NCBI RefSeq assembly: GCF_001619955.1
Contig: NZ_LQQO01000021.1
Coordinates: forward strand, 57,438 to 121,437
Reading direction: 5' to 3'
Length of the DNA stretch: 64,000 bases
DNA from: Sphingomonas hankookensis
Lineage (GTDB): Bacteria > Pseudomonadota > Alphaproteobacteria > Sphingomonadales > Sphingomonadaceae
The position numbers were made by a program, and so were the translations under genes. Shown one piece after another: positions 42,877 through 52,379 of this stretch (positions are counted from its first letter, which is position 1; every line of letters starts with the position of its first letter). Below the pieces are notes generated by a model, which saw nothing but the letters and a program-made list of their open reading frames with translations, ran no database searches and had not been told where the DNA came from.

Positions 42877-43688
42877 GCGCCATCATGGTCGAATTTGGTA
42901 CCACGCGCGATGGCGATATGGCCGCGCGCGTGGGCGATCTCGCCTATATCGCCATTCCGATAGACGCCGGCTTTTCGGTCGCATCGGCTTGGCGTCTCAG
43001 TCGCCCCTTACACGAGTGGAACCGCGCAGATGTTTACGGTGCTGAATGCTCGGTCAGCGACCACCAAGCCTTCCGGGCCTATGTCGGAGACATCGCGCTT
43101 CATGTGCGCCAGCGCGAGGCGCTCGGGCGGATCGAGACGGTCCATCCCATTTCGACGCCTTGGGGCAAATCGCAGACCGCCACGGTCTATGCCCCGGGGA
43201 TCGTTTTTCACTCCACTGCGGGGCATGGTGGGTTCAAGCTCGATCATATGCGCAACAAGGCCATGCCAGAAGCGCTGCGCATCGCTGGCGGATGGTATGA
43301 GGAGGATGGAGACTGGGCGAGGGTTGCAGCCGGTTATCCTGACCTCTTCACCTACCGTGAGCAGGCCTCAGCTGACCGGATATTGCGCGACTGGTGCCCC
43401 GACGCCTGGGAAGCGATCCACGGACGGGCACTGGCGCCAGGTGAATCCTTTTCCCGTGAGCGCGACGAATTTTCCCGCAGGCATACCCAAGACTGGGTCG
43501 TCATTTCCGCCAGGACAACAGCATCGCCCCCCGGTTACGTCGAGGTAATCGCGTCGCTGGGTGGTCGGCGCGACGCCTCGCCAAAGCGAGCATTCCTCGT
43601 TCCCGGTGAAGACTATGCACACCGTGGCCGCCACGGTTTCGTCATCGACCCGGACAGGCACGGCGAGATCGAACTCTCGCCTCGATGA
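42873..43688 (+). CDS. Hypothetical protein (DUF7007-like)
   Basis: 271 aa, 4-nt overlap with the previous gene. The stretch containing TPWGKSQTATVYAPGIVFHSTAGHGGFKL resembles what I recall as DUF7007, found on plasmids of this group, with a His/Gly-rich loop that might bind metal or nucleotide; the family name is tentative. No signal peptide or membrane segment. Its function is unknown. Confidence 0.65.
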   Translation: MSAIMVEFGTTRDGDMAARVGDLAYIAIPIDAGFSVASAWRLSRPLHEWNRADVYGAECSVSDHQAFRAYVGDIALHVRQREALGRIETVHPISTPWGKSQTATVYAPGIVFHSTAGHGGFKLDHMRNKAMPEALRIAGGWYEEDGDWARVAAGYPDLFTYREQASADRILRDWCPDAWEAIHGRALAPGESFSRERDEFSRRHTQDWVVISARTTASPPGYVEVIASLGGRRDASPKRAFLVPGEDYAHRGRHGFVIDPDRHGEIELSPR

Positions 43689-43774
43689 CCTGCCCGTTGC
43701 CCATGACCGCGCCATAGCATCGAAAGAGCCTTGGGCGCGGGCTTTCCTTTTTCCATTCTCCCGGAGTCCTCATC

Positions 43775-46700
43775 ATGTCCGACACTCTAGCCGATGCGGC
43801 CTGCGCCGCGTCGCCCACTTCCATGCGCCTTACCAGCCCCCGCTCGGCTGCACTGTTCGCCGCAGCAAATGCGCTGCTTCCTTTGCTGGAAACAGGCTCG
43901 CCCATCAGCAGCACTCAATTGCGCGATGTCATGACCGGTGCCTTTACCCGGAGCGATGCCGAAGGGGCATGGGACTGGAAGATGGCGTATGACGCCTGCG
44001 AAGCCGCCCAGATTCTGCTTCTTCGTCGCTATGGCAGAGCGCTGGCCCGCCGCAATCCTGAACCCCAGCGCATGCTCACGGCTTTGGAGCGGATCGCGGC
44101 ACGCGTGCCTACGCACACGCGCCGTTCGGAGGTCGGGCAGGCCCTTCAGCAATTCTCGACCCCGCTTGGGCTCGCTTTTGTTGCTGCGACCGCTGCAATG
44201 ATCGAGCCTGGCGATGTAGTACTCGAGCCATCAGCCGGCACCGGGATGCTGGCGGTGCACGCCGAGCTAATGCGGGCAAACCTCGTTCTCAACGAACTGA
44301 GCGAGACCCGCGCTGAACTGCTGAGCAAAATCATGGATGCGGCCGTCAGTAAGCATGATGCGGCATCGATCGACGACAGGCTACCCGTGGGCCATCGCCC
44401 GACAGTTGTTCTTATGAACCCGCCTTTTTCGGCCATTGCGCACGTCGATCGCGCGATGAAGGATGCCGCGCTCCGGCACATCGCGTCAGCGCTGGCACGG
44501 CTTGAACCGGGCGGGCGACTGGTCGCGATTACTTCAGCGACATACTGCCCGGAGAATGGGAATTGGCGTGCTGCGTTCGAAGCCTTGCAGCGCAGCGGCC
44601 GGATTGTTTTCACCGCAGCCATCGACGGCCGCATCTATCGCAAGCACGGAACGACAATCGAGACCCGGCTCACCTTGATCGACAAGGTGCCGGCGGAAGA
44701 TCCTGCCCAATTTGTGCCCAGTGCTGGCATCGCGCCCGATGCTGCGACCCTGCTTCAATGGGTGGAAGGCCTTGTGCCACCACGGCCACCGGTTGCGCCG
44801 ATGCCGTCGGCAGAGCGTGCAGCTTTGCCATCAAGGCCGACCGATCGACATAGACACGTGGTTGCACCATCGGAGACCGTCATTGCGGTCGAGGCAGACG
44901 AGCTCGCCTACCAGACCGTGGATTGGGCGCCCGCTTCAGAGCGGCTCGGCGACACGATCTACGAAGCCTATGGGTTGCAATCGCTGGTCATTCCCGGCGC
45001 ACAACCTCATCCGACGCCGCTCGTTCAGTCAGCGTCGATGGCATCGGTCGCACCGCCCAAGCCCAGCTATCGGCCCCATATCCCGGCGACGCTGGTGGCG
45101 AACGGCACCCTTTCGGACGCGCAGCTTGAAGCCATCATCTACGCTGGCGAAGCCCATGCTGGACACTTGTCAGGCGCATGGGCGGTAGATGCGACCCGGG
45201 ACGTCGTGTCTGCAGCCGCCGATGATGCTGAAGGCGCAGTTCGTTTCCGCAGGGGTTGGTTTCTGGGTGACGGGACCGGTGCGGGCAAAGGGCGTCAGGT
45301 CGCAGGCATCATCCTCGACAATTGGTGCAAGGGACGCCGCCGCGCGGTGTGGATTTCGGTCTCGGATCGCTTGCTCGAAGACGCACAGCGCGACTGGTCC
45401 GCTCTCGGGCAAGAACGTTTACTTGTGACGCCCTTGTCCCGCTACCGGCAGGGGACGCCAATCCGGCTCGCCGAGGGCATATTGTTCACGACCTACGCAA
45501 CCCTGCGCTCGCAGGCGCGGTCGGGCAAGGCCAGCAGGGTCAGCCAGATCGTTGAGTGGCTCGGGCAGGACTTCGACGGCGTCATCGTGTTCGATGAGGC
45601 CCATGCGATGGCCAATGCGGCGGGCGGCAAAGGTGAGCGCGGCAATGTCGCGGCTTCTCAGCAGGGACGTGCCGGCCTGCATCTCCAGCATGCGCTGCCG
45701 AATGCACGCATTCTCTATGTGTCTGCAACCGGTGCCACGACCGTGCAAAATCTCGCCTATGCGCAGCGGCTGGGCCTGTGGGGCGGCGAAGACTTTCCGT
45801 TCGCATCGCGCGCGGATTTTGTATCGGCCATCGAGGAAGGCGGCGTTGCGGCGATGGAAGTGCTGGCGCGCGACTTGAAGGCCCTGGGCCTCTATGCCGC
45901 CCGCTCGCTATCGTTCGACGGCGTCGAATACGACCTTCTCGAGCATCGACTGAGCGCCGAGCAGGTCCGGATCTACGATGCCTATGCCGCGGCGTTCCAG
46001 ATCATCCACACCCATCTCGATGCCGCGCTTGAGGCGTCCGGCGTGACCAGCTCGGTGCACGGTACGCTCAATGCCCAGGCGAAATCAGCAGCGCGATCGG
46101 CGTTTGAAAGCGTGAAACAACGCTTCTTCAACCACCTCATCACTGCCATGCAGACCCCGAGCACCATTGCGTCGATCGAGAGCGATCTTGAAGCAGGCCA
46201 CGCCGCAGTCGTGCAAATTGTCTCGACCGGTGAGGCGCTGCAGGAAAGGCGCCTTGCCGAAATTCCCACCGACCAGTGGGACGATGTCCGCCTGGACATT
46301 ACGCCGCGCGAATATGTTCTGTCGTACCTGGAACACAGCTTTCCGGTTCAGCTTTTCGAGCCCTTTACTGATGGCGAAGGAAATTTAGCATCACGGCCTG
46401 TCTTCGATGGCGACGGCAATCCGGTGCTCAATCGCGAGGCCTGCCGCCGCCGCGACCAAATGATCGAAGGTCTTGCCGCGCTGCCGCCTGTGCCGGGCGC
46501 ACTCGATCAGATCGTTCAGTACTTCGGGAGCGATGCTGTGGCTGAAGTTACCGGCCGGTCGCGCCGGATCGTGCCGCGCACAGGCAATGACGGTTCCGTC
46601 CGCTTCGCTGTCGAGAACCGGCCCGCATCAGCGAACATCGCAGAGACCCACGCCTTCATGGACGACGCCAAACGCATTCTGGTGTTTTCCGAAGCAGGCG

Positions 46701-48112
46701 GCACCGGCCGGTCCTATCATGCCGACCTTGGCGCGCAGAACCAGCGACGCCGGATTCACTATCTGCTGGAGGCCGGGTGGAAGGCAGATGCCGCCATACA
46801 GGGCTTTGGCCGGACCAATCGCACCAATCAGAAGCAGCCACCGCTGTTTCGGCCGGTTTCGACCGATGTGAAGGCGCAGAAGCGGTTCATCTCAACAATT
46901 GCGCGGCGTCTCGACAGCCTCGGTGCCATCACCCGTGGCCAACGCCAGACCGGCGGGCAGAATATGTTCCGGCCCGAGGATAATCTCGAATCCTTCTACG
47001 CCCGCGATGCCTTGCGCCAGCTTTACATGCTGCTGGTGCGCGGGCGGATCGAAGGATGCTCTCTCACCGCCTTCGAGACAGCGACGGGGCTTTCACTGCT
47101 CGACAGCGATGGCGGCATCAAGGACGAATTGCCCGGCATCACGACGTTCCTCAACCGGATGCTGGCGCTGACAATCGACCTTCAGAATATCCTGTTTGAG
47201 GCATTCGAGGGCCTTCTTACCGCCCGGATCGAAGGCGCGATTGCGAGCGGCACATTCGAGACTGGCCTTGAAACTCTCCAGGCCGAGAGTTTCACGATCT
47301 CGGAGCGGCGCACGATCTACACGCATCCGGGGACCGGTGCGCTGACCCACTTGCTCACCATCTCGCGCAAAGAAAAGCTCACACCCGTATCGCTTGAGCG
47401 CGCTTTGGAACTGGCGGGCGAGGCGCATGCCGATCTGATGATCAACGCCCGATCCGGCCGGGCCGCCGTCAAATTGCGTGCCCGCAGCATTGTCGATGAT
47501 GACGGTGCCATACTCTCACGGATCCGCCTCGTGCGGCCCATGGAAGCTTCCACCCTCTTCGCGGACCTGTTTGCCTCGAGCCACTGGGAAACGGCGGATC
47601 GTGCCAGCTTTTGTGCCGCATGGACCGGCGAACTTGCCGAACTGCCCGAATTCGAAATCTCGACCTTGCACATGGTGACAGGGTTGCTTCTGCCGATCTG
47701 GAGACGTCTCCCGAACGAATCGACACGGGTCTATCGCCTTCAGACCGATGCAGGTGAACGTGTCATCGGACGCCGCGTTTCACCGGCCTGGGCAACAAGC
47801 ATTGTCCCGGACGCTGCCCCGCAAATCACGCCGGACACGGCCTGGTCGATGCTGATCGCCGACGAGGCATCGATCGAGATCGCAGAGGGTCAGACCTTGC
47901 GCCGCGTTCGCGCGATGCACGAATGGCGCATCGAACTGACCGGCTTCAACGATCTGGGGGTCGAACGGCTCAAGTCTATGGGCTTGATCTCCGAGATCGT
48001 CTCATGGAAACTCCGCCTCTACGTGCCGACAGGGGCTGTCGGCGGTGATGTGTTGGAAAAGCTGCTCGACCGGTTCCCGGTTGTGCGCGTCAATCCACGC
48101 AAGGCCGCTTGA
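43775..48112 (+). CDS. Strawberry-notch family protein: methyltransferase plus SF2 helicase
   Basis: 1445 aa. The N-terminal third is a SAM-dependent methyltransferase with motif I LEPSAGTGMLA (~residues 150-160) and catalytic NPPF at 215-218. From about residue 490 there is a strawberry-notch-type SF2 helicase: GDGTGAGKGRQ (Walker A form) and DEAHAM near 605, then a C-terminal helicase domain containing GFGRTNRTNQ. Such giant genes are typical cargo of alphaproteobacterial plasmids and conjugative elements and are thought to help the incoming DNA evade host defences. The gene is intact. Confidence 0.9.
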   Translation: MSDTLADAACAASPTSMRLTSPRSAALFAAANALLPLLETGSPISSTQLRDVMTGAFTRSDAEGAWDWKMAYDACEAAQILLLRRYGRALARRNPEPQRMLTALERIAARVPTHTRRSEVGQALQQFSTPLGLAFVAATAAMIEPGDVVLEPSAGTGMLAVHAELMRANLVLNELSETRAELLSKIMDAAVSKHDAASIDDRLPVGHRPTVVLMNPPFSAIAHVDRAMKDAALRHIASALARLEPGGRLVAITSATYCPENGNWRAAFEALQRSGRIVFTAAIDGRIYRKHGTTIETRLTLIDKVPAEDPAQFVPSAGIAPDAATLLQWVEGLVPPRPPVAPMPSAERAALPSRPTDRHRHVVAPSETVIAVEADELAYQTVDWAPASERLGDTIYEAYGLQSLVIPGAQPHPTPLVQSASMASVAPPKPSYRPHIPATLVANGTLSDAQLEAIIYAGEAHAGHLSGAWAVDATRDVVSAAADDAEGAVRFRRGWFLGDGTGAGKGRQVAGIILDNWCKGRRRAVWISVSDRLLEDAQRDWSALGQERLLVTPLSRYRQGTPIRLAEGILFTTYATLRSQARSGKASRVSQIVEWLGQDFDGVIVFDEAHAMANAAGGKGERGNVAASQQGRAGLHLQHALPNARILYVSATGATTVQNLAYAQRLGLWGGEDFPFASRADFVSAIEEGGVAAMEVLARDLKALGLYAARSLSFDGVEYDLLEHRLSAEQVRIYDAYAAAFQIIHTHLDAALEASGVTSSVHGTLNAQAKSAARSAFESVKQRFFNHLITAMQTPSTIASIESDLEAGHAAVVQIVSTGEALQERRLAEIPTDQWDDVRLDITPREYVLSYLEHSFPVQLFEPFTDGEGNLASRPVFDGDGNPVLNREACRRRDQMIEGLAALPPVPGALDQIVQYFGSDAVAEVTGRSRRIVPRTGNDGSVRFAVENRPASANIAETHAFMDDAKRILVFSEAGGTGRSYHADLGAQNQRRRIHYLLEAGWKADAAIQGFGRTNRTNQKQPPLFRPVSTDVKAQKRFISTIARRLDSLGAITRGQRQTGGQNMFRPEDNLESFYARDALRQLYMLLVRGRIEGCSLTAFETATGLSLLDSDGGIKDELPGITTFLNRMLALTIDLQNILFEAFEGLLTARIEGAIASGTFETGLETLQAESFTISERRTIYTHPGTGALTHLLTISRKEKLTPVSLERALELAGEAHADLMINARSGRAAVKLRARSIVDDDGAILSRIRLVRPMEASTLFADLFASSHWETADRASFCAAWTGELAELPEFEISTLHMVTGLLLPIWRRLPNESTRVYRLQTDAGERVIGRRVSPAWATSIVPDAAPQITPDTAWSMLIADEASIEIAEGQTLRRVRAMHEWRIELTGFNDLGVERLKSMGLISEIVSWKLRLYVPTGAVGGDVLEKLLDRFPVVRVNPRKAA

Positions 48113-48125
48113 AGGAGCCCGGTGC

Positions 48126-49165
48126 ATGGACAGTCCCGCCCGTGACATTGCCCGCCGTCTTGGCGAATGTGCAGAGGCCGTATGCCGACGCTACCTCGCC
48201 GCTGGACGCAAGGAAGGACGCTACTGGCTGGTCGGTGATACGCGAAACGCACCCGGTCAGAGTCTTTATGTTCGTCTCAGCACATCGGCGGACGGTCGAG
48301 GGGCTGCGGGAAAGTGGACCGATGCCCATACCGGAGAGCATGGCGACCTGCTTGACATCATCGCCGCCGCATCCGGCCACCATTCGATGCGCGAGACGCT
48401 GGAGGAAGCGCGCCGCTTCTTGAGTCTGCCGCAAGTAGATGCCCATCTGCAGAATGCACGATCGGCAAAGGCACGGCCTGGAACCGCCGAGGCGGCGCGG
48501 CGACTCTGGGCCGCCTCAAAGCCGATCGAGCGAACTGTCGTCTCGAAGTATCTGGAAGGCCGAGTGCTCACGTCATCCGGGCATGGCCAGGCTCTGCGCT
48601 TCCATCCTTCATGCTACTACCGTCCGTCGCGCCAGGACTCTCCCGACACGCCGCGTGCATGGCCTGCGATGATCGCAGCTGTCACCGATCTTCACGGGGC
48701 GATCACCGGCGTTCACCGCACTGGCTCGACCCCGCGACATGTAGCAAGGCGCAGATCACTACGCCACGCCGCGCCATGGGTGGTCTTCTGGGCAATGGCG
48801 TCCGTTTCGGGCTGGCCGGTCCCGTCATGGTCGCAGCCGAAGGGATCGAAACCACATTGTCGCTCCGCCACGTCCTGCCGGAATTGCCGATGATCGCCTG
48901 CCTGTCGGCTGCACATCTGGCTGCTGTGCACTTCCCTCCTGCGCTGCGTCGCCTGTACGTAGGGTGCGATAACGACACGGCTGGCGAAAACGCGGTGGCA
49001 ACGCTTCAACACCGTGTTGCCGGGACCGGGATCGAAGTCATCGCGCTGAAACCCAGCGGCGATGACTTCAACACTGACCTACAGGCCGACGGTGCCGAGC
49101 AGCTGGCGATGGCACTGCGGGCACAACTTTTCGGCGACGATGCGGCTGCATTTTTGCGACCATAG
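48126..49165 (+). pseudogene. Toprim/CHC2-like primase-helicase protein, frameshifted by one base
   Basis: From ATG 48126 the frame encodes a zinc-free CHC2-like N-terminus (YWLVGDTRNAPGQSLYV, then HGDLLDIIAA). At about 48720 the reading moves to another frame, which carries the rest: LDPATCSKAQITTPRRAMGG, then the Toprim motifs AEGIETTLS and VGCDNDTAGENA. One base is missing near HRT|WLDP. Restored length is ~347 aa. Toprim proteins of this type occur directly after strawberry-notch genes. Whether the lesion is biological or a sequencing error cannot be decided here. Confidence 0.75.
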
Positions 49166-49480
49166 AGGGAAGCGGTGATGCCCATCGCTCGCCCGTCTCT
49201 TTGGCAGGAGCGCATTGAAAATTTTCCGCAATCGGTCGGTTGCCGCGCAACGGCTTCGTGAAGGGGCGACTGCGGCATGGGCGCCAGGCGCTGCAATGGG
49301 CGAGCGGCGCCTATTTTCCGCCGGAGCGGTGCTCCTTTGCATCGCGAAGCAAAATAGGCGCCTTCTTCCATCCTCCGCTGTCGCTCCGGCCCGCGAGAGC
49401 GCGGGTGCATCCCTGCCTCCCCTGCCGCCCGGCGTCGCCACGAAGCCGCGAGTGGCGCGGCGTGAGATGCGGAGACAATC
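49166..49480. other. Intergenic region with a long nested inverted repeat
   Basis: 315 bp with no credible gene. Its main content is the 57-bp inverted-repeat structure at 49306-49362, followed by GC-rich leader sequence that ends in GGAGAC before the DUF2493 gene. Confidence 0.55.
49306..49362. repeat. 12-bp perfect inverted repeat with inner hairpin
   Basis: GGCGCCTATTTT (49306-49317) and AAAATAGGCGCC (49351-49362) are exact inverted copies. Between them GGAGC-GGT-GCTCC (49323-49335) forms a second stem, and TTTGC/GCAAA could form an alternative pairing at the right. It might act as a terminator, RNA structure or protein-binding site. Confidence 0.6.
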
Positions 49481-50422
49481 ATGCAAAACGCTTCCGACCA
49501 TTTCGATGACGAGGGCCAGAGCGAACCTGGCCCTACCGCCTATCTCCTCCAGGAAATGCAGCTCTATGGCTATCGCCCCTTCGACGACGAGCCCGACGCA
49601 CGGCCGTTGCCCGAAGCCCGGCTCGCAGGCGGCGCGGTTGCCGACATGTTCGACGGCATGGTCGCAGCGCTGATCGACACCCGGATCGAACCCGATCTTG
49701 AGGATCTGCTCTGGCAGCTGGTCAACGTCTTCCATCGCTCGGCCGAGCGGATCGAACGCGACCTCGACGACAACGAACAGGCGCAAAAGCGACTGCAGCG
49801 CGAGCAGGACGGCAGCGAAGTGCGTTCGGTCGAACTGGAACGGTCAATCTGTGAAGGTGTATCGATGATCGAGCGTCGGGATACGATGGAGTTCTTTCGC
49901 GATGCCGCAGCGGATCAGTTCCGCATCCATATGCGCAAGGCCTGGACACCGCGCTCGGGTTCGCGGGTCAACCACAAGGCGCTTACCTCCGCCGTTATCG
50001 ATAGCCGGGATTTTCTCGACAAGCGCGTCCGCGAGAAAGCCAGGGTCATGCTGCCTGAAGGCACGCGGATCGGCTTTACCGGCGGCACTGATTGCAATGA
50101 ACATGCTGCGATCTGGGCGGCGCTTGACCGGGTTCATGCCCGCTACACCGACATGGTGCTCCTGCACGGCGCAACGCCCACCGGCGCAGAACGCGCAGCC
50201 GCCTGCTGGGCCGATGCCCGGCGCGTCCCGCAAGTGGCCTTCCGCCCGGACTGGAACAGGCACAAGAAGGCCGCGCCCTTCAAGAGAAACGATCTTCTGC
50301 TCGAAGCCTTGCCGGTCGGCCTTGTGATCTTCCCCGGCACAGGCATCCAGGACAACCTTGCCGACAAGGCCCGCAAACTGGGCATTCCGCTCTGGGATTT
50401 TCGGGATCGCAAGCCCGTGTGA
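49481..50422 (+). CDS. DUF2493 protein (SLOG-like Rossmann fold)
   Basis: 313 aa. The C-terminal ~120 residues fit DUF2493: RIGFTGGTDCNEHAAIWAALD, VLLHGATPTGAERAAACWA, FRPDWNRHKKAAPFKRND, then FPGTGIQDNLADKA. This is a nucleotide-binding SLOG-type fold. The N-terminus is acidic and probably helical. DUF2493 genes are common in plasmid backbones, role unknown. ATG 49481 is preceded by GGAGA. Confidence 0.88.
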   Translation: MQNASDHFDDEGQSEPGPTAYLLQEMQLYGYRPFDDEPDARPLPEARLAGGAVADMFDGMVAALIDTRIEPDLEDLLWQLVNVFHRSAERIERDLDDNEQAQKRLQREQDGSEVRSVELERSICEGVSMIERRDTMEFFRDAAADQFRIHMRKAWTPRSGSRVNHKALTSAVIDSRDFLDKRVREKARVMLPEGTRIGFTGGTDCNEHAAIWAALDRVHARYTDMVLLHGATPTGAERAAACWADARRVPQVAFRPDWNRHKKAAPFKRNDLLLEALPVGLVIFPGTGIQDNLADKARKLGIPLWDFRDRKPV

Positions 50423-50610
50423 CTTGAGATACATCCCTGCAATTTAAGCCAATTCCACTTGCAGGTCCGCTGAATTTGCTGGCACCCGAAGAGCTGAGCT
50501 GGTCTTGGGAAGCTTTTGGCTTTTCGGCGAAGCATCATGAAGGCGCCACCTCGCGGATCGCGATGACCAAAGCCCTCCCCATGCTGCGTTTTTCCCGCTA
50601 AGGTTGCAAT

Positions 50611-52347
50611 ATGATCGAGGGGCAAGCTAATGCCTTGAATAGGTTCGAAAGGGATAGTTTGAGCGGAGTTCTTGCAACAGGCGATGATGCGTTCCGAGAC
50701 CGGCTGCTTGTAGAGCGCCGCAAGATCGGTGCATTTTACACACCTGAGCCATTAAGTCATATACTCTCTGACTGGGCTATTCGTTCGCCCGTAGATTTTA
50801 TTCTTGAACCCAGTTTTGGCGGTTGTGGCTTTTTGCAAAGCGCGCAGGCCCGACTTGGCGAGCTGGGCTGCGTGGAGCCGCGGAAGCAGATATACGGTTG
50901 CGACATAGACCCTGTTGCCTTTGAATATCTTGCAGATGTCTTTCAGGCCCCAGTCGATCTAAGTCGTTTCATACAAACAGATTTTCTTGAGGTTTCGCCG
51001 GGCGGCGAGTGGCCGAAGACCTTCTCGGTGGTGCTCGCAAATCCGCCCTATATTCCTTACCAGGAGCTCGGAACAGACCGACGGCATGTCCTCAGTTCAA
51101 AAAGATGGCTGATCGATGGTGTGGCCGGGCGCGCAAGTCTCTGGGCATATTTCCTGACCCACGCTCTATCCTTTCTTGCGAAGGAAGGCCGGATGGCCTG
51201 GGTGCTGCCCGGAGCTTTTCTCCAAGCCGATTATGCAACGCCGATCCGGATATTCTTGGCCGGCGCCTTCAGCCGTGTAGCCGCCATCGTCATTCGCGAA
51301 CGTATTTTCTTGGATGTCGGTGCGGATGAGGAGACGGTCATATTATTAGCCGATGGGTATCAGGCTTCGCCGTCGGGGGGTATCGAACTCGGTCAAGTCG
51401 AGACGCTGGATGCTCTGCGACAGCTCATAGAGGACTGGGACACTGGGAAGTGGGTCGGGAAAAAGTCCGACCTTCGCCCCGCTGCGCTGAATCTTTCGCA
51501 AGGCGAAAGCGATATCCTGGCGCGTATTGAATGCCTGCCCAACTGTAAGTCTCTGGGTGACGTCGCCTCTGTCCAGATTGGTCTGGTCACAGGTGCCAAT
51601 GAGTTCTTCGTTCTTGGTAATGATGGGCTGGAGGAGGCTGGTCTCCTGGAAGAGGATTGCACGCCAATCCTCGCGAAATTCATTGCCGCGCCAGGTGTGT
51701 CATTTTCGCTGACCGACCATCTGTCGTTCCTAGCAAGCGGCGGCCGGGGTTATCTCGTCGATAGTGACGGGCGATGCGGTAATGACCGCATTCAGGCATA
51801 TCTTGGCACCTTCCCGCTCGAGCGGCGCATGGAGACAAGTACCTTTAAAAAAAGAAAAAGCTGGTCGAAACCGGACGACGGGCGGGTGCCAGATGCCTTT
51901 TTTCCCGTCATGCATCACTGGGGGCCGAGGCTGGTTCTGAACCCCTATGGGTTCACGAACACGAACACGATCCATCGGGTCTATTTCCCGGATGCAATGG
52001 ACGATATTTCCCGCAAACTGATTGCCATTTCCCTGCTGACCAGCTTTTCGCAATTGTCCGCAGAATTGGTCGGGCGACGATATGGCTCCGGTGTACTCAA
52101 ACATGAGCCTCGGGAAGCCGAAAAAATCCGTATCCTTTTGCCAAAGCTCGGCCCGGCAGCGATCGAGAAGACATTCAGCGCCGTTGATCGCGACCTCAGA
52201 GCGGGCGATCGAGAGCGTGCGATGAAACGCGCTGACAAGCTGGTTTTCTCTTCAATCAAGCTTGATGATCAAGCTGCTATCTCGACCGCGCTAAGCAGGG
52301 CTCTAGACCGTATTCGGCAGAGCCGTCGGCCTCGGCGCGGTGCCTGA
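50611..52347 (+). CDS. N6-adenine DNA methyltransferase (Eco57I-like), first gene of an unassigned operon
   Basis: 578 aa. The start matches type IIG/Eco57I-like methyltransferases: RRKIGAFYTPEPLSHIL, motif I in ILEPSFGGCGFLQSA, an acidic YGCDIDPVAFEYL, and the catalytic motif VVLANPPYIPYQEL. No nuclease motif is evident, and the C-terminal half looks like a target-recognition region. It opens a four-gene plus-strand operon with a GHKL/histidine-kinase-like protein, a receiver protein and an unknown protein. The operon is AT-richer than the surrounding backbone, consistent with recent transfer. It may protect host DNA for the system. Confidence 0.88.
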   Translation: MIEGQANALNRFERDSLSGVLATGDDAFRDRLLVERRKIGAFYTPEPLSHILSDWAIRSPVDFILEPSFGGCGFLQSAQARLGELGCVEPRKQIYGCDIDPVAFEYLADVFQAPVDLSRFIQTDFLEVSPGGEWPKTFSVVLANPPYIPYQELGTDRRHVLSSKRWLIDGVAGRASLWAYFLTHALSFLAKEGRMAWVLPGAFLQADYATPIRIFLAGAFSRVAAIVIRERIFLDVGADEETVILLADGYQASPSGGIELGQVETLDALRQLIEDWDTGKWVGKKSDLRPAALNLSQGESDILARIECLPNCKSLGDVASVQIGLVTGANEFFVLGNDGLEEAGLLEEDCTPILAKFIAAPGVSFSLTDHLSFLASGGRGYLVDSDGRCGNDRIQAYLGTFPLERRMETSTFKKRKSWSKPDDGRVPDAFFPVMHHWGPRLVLNPYGFTNTNTIHRVYFPDAMDDISRKLIAISLLTSFSQLSAELVGRRYGSGVLKHEPREAEKIRILLPKLGPAAIEKTFSAVDRDLRAGDRERAMKRADKLVFSSIKLDDQAAISTALSRALDRIRQSRRPRRGA

Positions 52348-52379
52348 GCCTTGCGTCAATTGAAGAGGGTGACGGGTAT

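Noticed and set aside
50611..52347. The methyltransferase as a complete type IIG restriction enzyme
   Set aside because: At 578 aa there is no N-terminal nuclease domain; the sequence begins almost at once with the methyltransferase region.
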